47,792 nucleotides of DNA from assembly GCA_964587655.1 (NCBI GenBank), contig CAZPMT010000031.1, forward strand, positions 1 through 47,792, read 5' to 3'. Numbering within the stretch: position 1 is the first letter of the stretch; every line of letters begins with the position of its first letter. This DNA comes from CAZPMT01 sp964587655 (GTDB lineage: Bacteria > Hydrogenedentota > Hydrogenedentia > Hydrogenedentales > SLHB01). The translations under genes were made by a program, and so were the position numbers. Below the pieces are notes generated by a model, which ran no database searches, was not told the DNA's origin, and was given only the letters and a program-made list of their open reading frames with translations. Shown here piece by piece: positions 8,116 to 15,333 of the stretch.

Positions 8116-9366
8116 TCAGATATTCTTGCTCATGCCCAGGATGGGCAGCAATATCGAGAGAACCAGGAAACCCACAAATATGCCCATGACCACGATGATC
8201 AAGGGCTCCAACAACGCCACCAATGCATCCACCGCCAATCGCACGTCCTCGTCATACGTATCGGCGACCTTCAGCAGCATCGCCTCGATCTGGCCGCTCC
8301 GCTGTCCCAATTCAACCATGTGAATCAACATCGATGGAAAGTAACCCGCCTCTCGAAGAGGCTGGGCAAGATCCTTGCCGCGGCGCACGCCCGCTTTCAC
8401 GTCCGCCATGGACTCTTCGATCACCTTGTTGCCGACCACGGACTTCACTACGTCAAGCGCAACCATCATGCTCAGGCCGCTCTCGAGCATCGTGCCCAAC
8501 GTCCGCGCGAAGCGGGATATGACAAGCTTCAAGTGAAGCGTACTGTAAAATGGGGCCTGAAGCTTTAGCCGATCCCACCGGCGCCGCCCTGCCTCCGTGC
8601 GCACCCAAGCACGCCACAGCACGAGGATCCCCGCTGCCACCAGCAGAATCAGCCACCAATAGTAGCCGATGAAGTGGCTCGCGCCAACCATCACCTTTGT
8701 AATCGCGGGCAGTTCCTGTTTTTGCTTCTCGAATATCTTCGTGATCCGCGGTACGATTACCACCATCATGAAAAGGATCACCGCGATCGCGAACATCGCC
8801 ATGAACGCGGGATAGACCATCATCGAGATCAGGCGCGCCCGCAACTTCGCCTGCTGTTCCTCTATATCGGCAAGCCGAAGCAGCACCTGCTCGAGAGCAC
8901 CGCCGGCTTCGCCGCTTCGGACCATGTTCGTGTACAGTTGCGAGAAGATCTTGGGATGCCGCGAGAGCGCATCCCCAAGGCTGCTGCCCCCCTTCACCTG
9001 ATCCCGGATGTCGAACAGCGCCTTCTTGAGTCGCGGTTTGGACGTCTGTTCTAGGAGTGCCGACAGGGCTTCCACCAAAGGCATCCCGGCCTGAAGCAGG
9101 ACTGCGAACTGCCGTGTCGTGAGCGCGACGTCGCGAACGCTGACTCGTCCAAAAGCGATCGGTTCACGCTTTCCGCGCTTCCCCGTATGGAGGACCTCAG
9201 AGGCCACGGCATTCGATGTCCCCTTCCCGGCGGCCTCCCCGATCTCGGTCGGGAACAGATCCTGTTCGCGCAGTTTGCGCCGGGCCGCGGCGGGAGAATC
9301 CGCGTCAATGACCCCTTTAGCCGGCTTGCCCGACTTTGCAATTGCTTTGTATTCAAAAATTGGCAT
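8116..9366 (-). CDS. gspF: Type II secretion system inner-membrane platform protein GspF
   Basis: Polytopic core of the assembly platform, coupling GspE ATP hydrolysis to pseudopilus growth. The 416-residue product has the N-terminal GspF motif MPIFEYKAIAKSGKPAKGVI and then two T2SSF domains (about 80-200 and 280-405), each carrying the GxS..GEAGG/GQRSG-type motif (VRSGEAGGALEQV; VELGQRSGQIEAM). Membrane helices lie at about 184-204, 234-252 and 385-408. Length is normal. It starts 103 bp after the gspE stop; the short gap includes a run of CG dinucleotides but no recognisable gene. Confidence 0.95.
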   Translation of the reverse strand: MPIFEYKAIAKSGKPAKGVIDADSPAAARRKLREQDLFPTEIGEAAGKGTSNAVASEVLHTGKRGKREPIAFGRVSVRDVALTTRQFAVLLQAGMPLVEALSALLEQTSKPRLKKALFDIRDQVKGGSSLGDALSRHPKIFSQLYTNMVRSGEAGGALEQVLLRLADIEEQQAKLRARLISMMVYPAFMAMFAIAVILFMMVVIVPRITKIFEKQKQELPAITKVMVGASHFIGYYWWLILLVAAGILVLWRAWVRTEAGRRRWDRLKLQAPFYSTLHLKLVISRFARTLGTMLESGLSMMVALDVVKSVVGNKVIEESMADVKAGVRRGKDLAQPLREAGYFPSMLIHMVELGQRSGQIEAMLLKVADTYDEDVRLAVDALVALLEPLIIVVMGIFVGFLVLSILLPILGMSKNI

Positions 9367-9469
9367 TCAAACCAGCCCGCCATGCGCCTTTGCTCGGAAA
9401 TCAACGATGCGGTGTGTCTTCACGGACGGATTAGAGCGCCGCGCGCGCGCGCCGCACGATGTCATTGCA

Positions 9470-11209
9470 TCAGTCCATCACTTCATCGACGACGTCGTCT
9501 CGCGTGACGCGAAGGACCTCTTCAATAGTGGAAACGCCCTGGAACACGCGCGTAGCGCCGTCCTCGCGCAGCGTACGCATTCCATGCTTCATCGCTTCGC
9601 GTTTGATGAGGTTCGAATCCACGCCTTTCAATGTCAGTTCCTGGATACGGGGTGTCATCACGAGCAGTTCAAAAATGCCCGTACGTCCGTAGTAACCGCG
9701 CCCCTGGCAATGCTCGCAGCCCCGTCCGCGGTACACGACCTTGCCGGGGATCTCATCCTGGGGAACGCCGAGGTCGCGCAGGCTGGCGGGATCCGGGGCG
9801 TATGGCTCCAGACAGTGTTGGCAGATCCGGCGGATGAGGCGCTGGGCCATGATGGCAATCGTCGAAGAGGTCACCAAGAAAGATTCGATTCCCATATTGA
9901 CGAGGCGCGTGATAGCCCCGGCACTGTCGTTCGTGTGAAGGGTGGCGAACACCAAGTGTCCCGTCAACGATGCCTGGATAGCCATTTCCGCCGTCTCATT
10001 GTCGCGGATTTCGCCGACGAGAATGACGTCGGGATCCTGGCGGACAATGTGTCGCAGCCCGGCCGCGAACGTCAGCCCAATCTTGGGCCGCACCTGGATT
10101 TGGCCTATCCCCTGCATCTGATACTCGATGGGATCCTCGACCGTTATGATGTTTTTGTCGGGCGAGTTAACGCGTTGCAGCGCGGCGTAGAGCGTCGTCG
10201 ATTTCCCGGAACCGGTCGGACCCGTGACCAGGATGATCCCGTGGGATCGCGTGATCAGCTTGTCCACCAACTCGTAGTCGACCTTCGACATCCCGAGTTC
10301 TTCGAGGCTGAAAAGAAACTTGCCCTTCTCGAGAATGCGCATCACGACGCGTTCCCCGAACGCCACCGGAATCACCGATACGCGGATGTCGATTTCCTTG
10401 CCGCTCAGGCGAATCTTGATGCGCCCGTCCTGGGGCAGACGGTGCTCGGCGATGTTCATATTCGCCATGATCTTCATGCGCGACGTTACGGCGGCCTGTT
10501 GCGACTTGGGAATCGTGAGCTTTTCGTAGAGAACGCCATCGATGCGGTACCGAACCCGCACCTCGCGTTCGAACGGCTCGACGTGAATATCGGACGCCCG
10601 CTCCTTCACCGCACCGGATATCAACAGGTTGATGAGCTTGATTATGGGCGCCTCGTTCGCCAAATCGAGCAGGTCCCGCTGCGACTCCAGCGCATCGAGG
10701 TTCTGGTACGGCGTCTCCTCGTCTTCCTCCGACATGGCGATCGTACCGATCATGTCGGCCGCGTTCTCGCTCTGCTGATCGAAGTAGCTGTCGATGATCG
10801 ACTCGATGTCGGCCCGGCGGCAAAGCACGGGTATCACCGGACCGCCCAGCAAGAGACGCAGGTCGTCCAGCGGCGACAGGTTCATGGGATCATTGATCGC
10901 CACATAGAACGCGGCGCCGTTCCGGCGGAAGGGCACCATACGGTATTCGCGGATGAAGTTGATCGGCGTCTTCGTCGTGAGGCCGGGCTCAACCTGACCC
11001 AGCACGTTCCGCTCGACCGGGATGTCAAACTGACGGCCCAGCGCCTCGAGCAAATGGTCCTCGTCCACGTATCCAAGATCGAGCAGCAGTTCATCGAGCC
11101 TCTTGGGGCGGATCTTCTGGAGCTCAAGCGCCTCGTCTATATGCTCCTGATGAACGTTGCCCAACTCGAGTAGAATCGAGCCAAGTTCCGTATCTTGCTT
11201 GCTGCTCAT
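9470..11209 (-). CDS. gspE: Type II secretion system ATPase GspE
   Basis: Cytoplasmic hexameric ATPase that powers pseudopilus assembly. The 579-residue product has an N-terminal GspE N1/N2 region (about 1-150), a linker, and the T2SSE ATPase domain with Walker A GPTGSGKSTT (about 330-339), Asp box DIHVEPFE (about 207-214), Walker B region DVILVGEIRDNET (about 394-406), and His box HLVFATLHTNDS. The tetracysteine zinc site is intact (CQHC about 463-466 and CEHC about 498-501), as in GspE/PilB. ATG 11209 lies 3 bp after the gspD stop. Position between gspD and gspF favours GspE over PilB. Confidence 0.96.
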   Translation of the reverse strand: MSSKQDTELGSILLELGNVHQEHIDEALELQKIRPKRLDELLLDLGYVDEDHLLEALGRQFDIPVERNVLGQVEPGLTTKTPINFIREYRMVPFRRNGAAFYVAINDPMNLSPLDDLRLLLGGPVIPVLCRRADIESIIDSYFDQQSENAADMIGTIAMSEEDEETPYQNLDALESQRDLLDLANEAPIIKLINLLISGAVKERASDIHVEPFEREVRVRYRIDGVLYEKLTIPKSQQAAVTSRMKIMANMNIAEHRLPQDGRIKIRLSGKEIDIRVSVIPVAFGERVVMRILEKGKFLFSLEELGMSKVDYELVDKLITRSHGIILVTGPTGSGKSTTLYAALQRVNSPDKNIITVEDPIEYQMQGIGQIQVRPKIGLTFAAGLRHIVRQDPDVILVGEIRDNETAEMAIQASLTGHLVFATLHTNDSAGAITRLVNMGIESFLVTSSTIAIMAQRLIRRICQHCLEPYAPDPASLRDLGVPQDEIPGKVVYRGRGCEHCQGRGYYGRTGIFELLVMTPRIQELTLKGVDSNLIKREAMKHGMRTLREDGATRVFQGVSTIEEVLRVTRDDVVDEVMD

Positions 11210-11212
11210 CTA

Positions 11213-13876
11213 TTACCTCGCGACGTCGCCCCGCTCGAACTTGTCCTTCTTCTCGCCGGTCTCGCCGGTCTCGCTGGTGCGCACGATGCTCGGGCGGTAC
11301 TTGTTGCGCATGTACGCGCTCTTCCGTATTCTCTTAATGATGCCCTTCTCGAAGAGAACATCCACGTTCGCCTCGCGGAATTCGTCCATCTTGTGCTTCG
11401 ATATGCGGTCCAGGTCGATGCCCTCCTTGATGATGTAGGGCGTGACCAGCACGACAACGTTGTGCTTCGTGCGCGAGTTGTTGCGTGAGCCGAACAACCA
11501 ACCGATAACCGGAAGGTCGCCGAGGAAGGGTGTCTGTTTCCTGTCGCGGTTTGCGGTCTCCTCCATAAGCCCGCCGATGATGCCCGTGCTCCCGTCTTTC
11601 ACCACCACGTTGTTCGTTATCTTCGATTTCGAGAACGTGGGACCCAAGTCATTCACGTCGATTCCCACGGAGCTCGTGATCGGCTTTGACACTTCAATCT
11701 CCATCTCGATAGCGACGTAGTCCCCTTCGTTAATATGGGGCGTCACCTTCATTTTAACGCCAACGTCCTCGCGCGAGATGCCCCGTCCGTAACTCTGGAG
11801 GCCATAGTTGGGAACCGGCGTTTGCGGCGAGCCGGGGGTGGTGGGAACAGTAGTGTATCCGGACCGCGCCGTAGGCACGGGAAGCTCCTGACCGATGATG
11901 ATGCTTGCATCCTCGTTGTCCTGGGTCGTAAGGCTCGGTTGTGACAGAATATCCACGTCCGTCAGCGTCTCGAGAGATTTGATGAGAAACGGCACGAACG
12001 GGACCTTGATCGTCCTCGTGGCGCCGGTCGTCCCGACGGGGATCTTGACGGTGATGTCGTCGAAGAGCCCCCCCGTGATGCCGCCACCAGTGCCAAGGCC
12101 CATCACGCTCGCCGACGCATAGGCCGCCAACGCACTGGAACTCGCCCCGGTGGTGGTCAACGCGGTCGCCAGGCTCGTCGCATTGAACAACTGGCTGATG
12201 TTCGACGTGTTTCCCATCACGAAACCGTCTTTACCGGTGACCGCCGACGAATCAACCGTCAGCCCGAAGTTGTTCTGGATGCTCACGTCCATGATTACAG
12301 CTTCAACGAGCACTTGCCGCTGCGGCACGTCGAGTTGCGCGATGATCTCTTTGATCAGTTTGTAGTCCTGCGGCGCCGCGAGGATCAGCAGGGCGTTCGA
12401 CCGTTCATACCGCGTCACAACCACTTTCTTCTCGAACGGCTGCACTTCGGCGGACTGCGCGGCCCCGCCTTTCTCGCCGCCCTGTCGAGGCGTCGTTCCG
12501 AGGATCGCGTTCAACGCCTTCTCGACGTCCTCGGCGCTCGCGTTCAGAAGCTTGTATATGTTCATGTTGTTCGCTTCATAGGGCGTTGGAGAATCGAGCT
12601 TCGACACGAGGTCGCGTACGCGCTCCATGATGTCGGTGGTCGCTACCACGATCAGCGAATTCAAACGTTCATCCGGAACAAGGCGAAGGACTTCCGACTT
12701 GCTTCCCACCACCATCGACTGGTTCTGTCCTGGGACCGTCGGACGCATCGAAGGCCGGGTCGGCTGGGCCGGACGGCGGGCTTGCTGGGCGCCGCCGGGC
12801 TGCGGCGCGCCGCCGCCCCCGCCCATCAGCACGTCCTGTATCTGTTGCGCCAGCACTTCGGCCCGGCTGTACTCGAGCGTGAAGATTTCCATCTCCGTAT
12901 CGAAACCGGCAACGTCAACTTCAGCGAGGAAGGAGAAAACGCGACGCAGCCCATCAGCCGTGTCCGTAATGATCAGAGTGTTCGTGCGCGCGTAGGCGTC
13001 CACACTACAGGCCCTCGACCCCAGTTGTTTGAGGATGGTCGTCAGTTCCGCCGCGTCCGCGTACTTGACCGTCACAATGTGCGTGGACAATTCGTCGTAG
13101 GTTTTCGGGACCCCTTCAGTCCCTTTAGTCATCGGTACCTTCTCCCGCCCGTCCTCAGTATTCGTAGGAATAACCCTGATCAGGTGATCGGGGATCGATT
13201 CGACCAACGAGAACCCACGCGAATTCAGGAGCGATTCCAAAACCTGATAGGCCATCTCCGGCGGGATCTTGTCGTGCGTGATAACCGTTATGCGCGTGCT
13301 ACCGATGGCCGGATCAATGTCGAAGTTCTTTCCTGTCATCCGCGCAATCGACTTCACCACCGTGTCCAGCGGCGCATCATTGAAATCAAACGTTACGGCT
13401 TCCTCCGGTTTGCCGCCGGTCTTGGGAAGAAGATCCTCGGCGGGCGTGGCCGCTTGCGGCTGGGCCGACGGACCTGGTTGCGGACCGCGCCGTTCCGGAA
13501 CGCGCGTCGGACGGATCGGACGCGGGCGCACCGGCATCGGACGCGCCGGCGCGGGCGGCGGCGACGGAGCCACTTCCGCCGGAGGCTCTTCGGCCGGCGC
13601 TGGCTGAGGCTCCGGCTCCGAGGGTGGGGCTTCCTGGGGATGCGCGGGCGGCGGTTCTTGTGGCGTCGGCGCCGGTTCTGGCGTCGTCGTCGTCAGCGGT
13701 TCCGCACTCATCTGCTCGGCGCCCGGCGGATTCTCAGGGGCGTCAGGCTCGTCTTGCGACCAGGCCGGCCCAAACGCCAGGAAAACGGCCACACACAACA
13801 AAGCGGCCCACATGATCCGCCGAATGTCACAGTTTGTCAAGACACGACAAACTGTCCCAACGCTGCTCCTTTTCAC
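11213..13876 (-). CDS. gspD: Type II secretion system secretin GspD
   Basis: Outer-membrane secretin channel. The 887-residue precursor has a signal peptide (IMWAALLCVAVFLAFGPAWS, about 21-40) and an unusual Pro/Glu-rich linker (about 41-143). Then come N0 (about 158-237), N1 to N3 (about 260-540, with a Gly/Pro/Arg-rich insert in N2) and the secretin barrel (about 600-855, including VDILSQPSLTTQDNEDA and TPFLGDLPVIGWLFG). GTG 13876 is preferred: AAGGAGG stands 8 bases upstream. A longer frame to 13960 begins in repeat DNA, and ATG at MWAALL lacks a ribosome site. With this start the signal-peptide n-region (GTVCRVLTNCD) is the translation of the hairpin repeat at 13829-13855. Confidence 0.93.
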   Translation of the reverse strand: MKRSSVGTVCRVLTNCDIRRIMWAALLCVAVFLAFGPAWSQDEPDAPENPPGAEQMSAEPLTTTTPEPAPTPQEPPPAHPQEAPPSEPEPQPAPAEEPPAEVAPSPPPAPARPMPVRPRPIRPTRVPERRGPQPGPSAQPQAATPAEDLLPKTGGKPEEAVTFDFNDAPLDTVVKSIARMTGKNFDIDPAIGSTRITVITHDKIPPEMAYQVLESLLNSRGFSLVESIPDHLIRVIPTNTEDGREKVPMTKGTEGVPKTYDELSTHIVTVKYADAAELTTILKQLGSRACSVDAYARTNTLIITDTADGLRRVFSFLAEVDVAGFDTEMEIFTLEYSRAEVLAQQIQDVLMGGGGGAPQPGGAQQARRPAQPTRPSMRPTVPGQNQSMVVGSKSEVLRLVPDERLNSLIVVATTDIMERVRDLVSKLDSPTPYEANNMNIYKLLNASAEDVEKALNAILGTTPRQGGEKGGAAQSAEVQPFEKKVVVTRYERSNALLILAAPQDYKLIKEIIAQLDVPQRQVLVEAVIMDVSIQNNFGLTVDSSAVTGKDGFVMGNTSNISQLFNATSLATALTTTGASSSALAAYASASVMGLGTGGGITGGLFDDITVKIPVGTTGATRTIKVPFVPFLIKSLETLTDVDILSQPSLTTQDNEDASIIIGQELPVPTARSGYTTVPTTPGSPQTPVPNYGLQSYGRGISREDVGVKMKVTPHINEGDYVAIEMEIEVSKPITSSVGIDVNDLGPTFSKSKITNNVVVKDGSTGIIGGLMEETANRDRKQTPFLGDLPVIGWLFGSRNNSRTKHNVVVLVTPYIIKEGIDLDRISKHKMDEFREANVDVLFEKGIIKRIRKSAYMRNKYRPSIVRTSETGETGEKKDKFERGDVAR
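13829..13855. repeat. Palindrome ACAGTTTGTC-N7-GACAAACTGT inside gspD start region
   Basis: Perfect 10-base arms around a 7-base loop. It lies within the first 20 codons of gspD and is translated. Four other copies or compound copies occur at 13927-13982, 29263-29293, 29514-29569 and 29725-29752. Confidence 0.85.
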
Positions 13877-13926
13877 CTCGCAGGCCTCCTTTTGCAGCAC
13901 AAACGCTTGAAAACGCTTCCGTTCCT

Positions 13927-13982
13927 CACAGTTTGTCCACAGTTTGTCGAACGGAGACAAACTGTTCGCTTGACAAACTGTG
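13927..13982. repeat. Compound copy of the ACAGTTTGTC palindrome in the gspC-gspD gap
   Basis: Two direct copies of the left arm (CACAGTTTGTC) are followed by two right arms, giving nested dyads over 56 bp. It occupies most of the gap between the gspC stop (14010) and the gspD start (13876). The same nested arrangement, in opposite orientation and with the same spacer around CTCCGTTC, occurs at 29514-29569 upstream of the giant exoprotein gene. Confidence 0.85.
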
Positions 13983-14009
13983 CATCCGCACTCTTGACTT
14001 GCCGCGCGC

Positions 14010-14909
14010 CTACTCCAGCTTATACGTCACCACAACCGGCTTGCCCTCCCGCAGCAGGCCGATCCGGAACGTCGACGAGTTGCGGTATTTGTTAACAAGT
14101 TCGATGATCTTGTCTTCGCTGTCAATGGGTTCGTTGTTGACCGTCTGCAAGACGTCGCCGTCCTTCACACCCAGTTTCTTTGCGATCGGTATCGCCTCGA
14201 GATTGCTCGCCGTGATGCCGGCGACGTTCCCTTGGGCGTCGTGATACAACTCGGGCTTGATCTGCGTCACGATATCCGCGTAGTTCATGAAGAGGTCTTG
14301 AACGATCTCCTGCTTCTTCAGCGTCACGCGGTTGCCGCCGGGGCTCGAAGCCAACTGCGGAGTAGAAGGCGGCGCCGAATCGCCCGGGGCGCCTTCTTTC
14401 GGCTCCTCTTCGGATCGCAATACCTCGCGCCTGTTCGCCTTCTTATTGAAAAGAACAACCTTGCGCTGATAGACCTCTTCGAGCGTCACGTCGTCCACTA
14501 CGGCCTGCCCGACACAGAAGGCCCCAACCTGGTTCTTCTCTTCGTTCAGAATGATCGCCGACGCAAACAGGTCCCGCGGACTCGTAGCCGACGTGCCGCA
14601 AAGTTTGAGGCGAAGCTGTGTCTCGGTTTCCTGCGGGGCCGGCGGTGGCGCCTCCTGAACCATCTTGCCTGCGGAGCCAAAGAGCCCGCTCGTGATAATG
14701 ACTTCATAGTCCCCGCGGGGTTTGACATCCGTCAGAGCGCCGCCAGGTTCCGAAGCTGCGGCATCCGCAGTCTCCGTTGGAGAAATGCGTCCCGTCAGCG
14801 GCATTCCAATGGAATGCGCCACACCGAAACAGACTCCAACAACCGTCAGCAGTATAAGCACCCAGTCGCTCACCAGAAAAGCCTGGCGTATCAGAAGACC
14901 TCGTAACAT
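14010..14909 (-). CDS. gspC: Type II secretion system protein GspC
   Basis: Inner-membrane protein that links the platform to the secretin N-domains and helps select substrates. The 299-residue product has one N-terminal membrane helix (WVLILLTVVGVCFGVAHSI, about 16-34). A homology region follows (YEVIITSGLFG to QRKVVLFNKKANRREVL, about 70-165), then a Pro/Ser-rich spacer and a C-terminal PDZ domain (IPIAKKLGVKDGDVLQTVNN). ATG 14909 is the first ATG of the open frame. It is the first gene of the gspC-M operon. About 420 bp of apparently non-coding DNA lie upstream, where a promoter is expected but no convincing one was seen. Confidence 0.9.
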   Translation of the reverse strand: MLRGLLIRQAFLVSDWVLILLTVVGVCFGVAHSIGMPLTGRISPTETADAAASEPGGALTDVKPRGDYEVIITSGLFGSAGKMVQEAPPPAPQETETQLRLKLCGTSATSPRDLFASAIILNEEKNQVGAFCVGQAVVDDVTLEEVYQRKVVLFNKKANRREVLRSEEEPKEGAPGDSAPPSTPQLASSPGGNRVTLKKQEIVQDLFMNYADIVTQIKPELYHDAQGNVAGITASNLEAIPIAKKLGVKDGDVLQTVNNEPIDSEDKIIELVNKYRNSSTFRIGLLREGKPVVVTYKLE

Positions 14910-15333
14910 CGGATGTTAGCGTGCAACTCCTATTGCCTTCGATTCCATACAAAACACACCATAAGTGGGATATCTTGAGTAAAACCCACCATCCATAGAG
15001 TACACTAAGACCTGTGGGAAAGAAACCGCAACTGCACAGGAACCCGTCACCACCTGAAAGAGCCGCATGTCTCGCCGCGACTCTTGCACGCGATTCAACA
15101 CGCTCTTATCCGTTATCATAAAACGCCTTAGCGCATCGACAAGATGACAGCCCTTCGACAACTTCCCTTCGACCGCCAACTTCCTTCCTGCCTCCGGGCA
15201 ACACATTCCATTGCGCGGGATGAGAATAGTCCGAAAAGAGGCCGATCCGCAAGTCCAGGGACACCCCATCAACGGAAACAAGAAAGCCCTTGGAGGAGAC
15301 ACGTCCACCGAGGGCGGGAGGAATACGGGCGGG
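14910..15333. other. Intergenic region between the metalloprotease gene and gspC
   Basis: No convincing gene. A leftward frame of about 130 codons covers most of it but resembles no family and has no clear ribosome site. An imperfect stem (15290-15313; 8 of 10 pairs, 6-base loop) followed by a T-rich stretch on the minus strand could terminate the metalloprotease transcript. Several weak minus-strand promoter-like boxes occur near 14960-15010, none close to consensus. Confidence 0.4.

Noticed and set aside
9119..11173. Rightward open frame of 684 codons antisense to gspE and gspF
   Set aside because: His/Arg/Asp-rich composition typical of the antisense frame of a GC-rich gene; no family resemblance, and gspE on the other strand is unambiguous.
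13877..13960. Extended gspD start at 13960
   Set aside because: The added residues are translated repeat DNA; GTG 13876 has AAGGAGG upstream.
13829..13982. CRISPR array or tRNA-like structure in the repeated palindromes
   Set aside because: No regular spacers, only dyad repeats; no cas genes; no cloverleaf or CCA end.
12314..14095. Rightward open frame of 593 codons antisense to gspD
   Set aside because: Arg-rich mirror of the Pro-rich secretin linker; no domain or ribosome site.
1536..14909. Type IV pilus operon instead of T2SS
   Set aside because: GspC with PDZ domain, GspK lacking Glu at +5, GspG signature and gspC-M order are specific to T2SS; no PilT, PilC or PilQ set.
14916..15308. 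Leftward frame of 130 codons between the metalloprotease gene and gspC
   Set aside because: No family match, unusual composition, no ribosome site; treated as non-coding.
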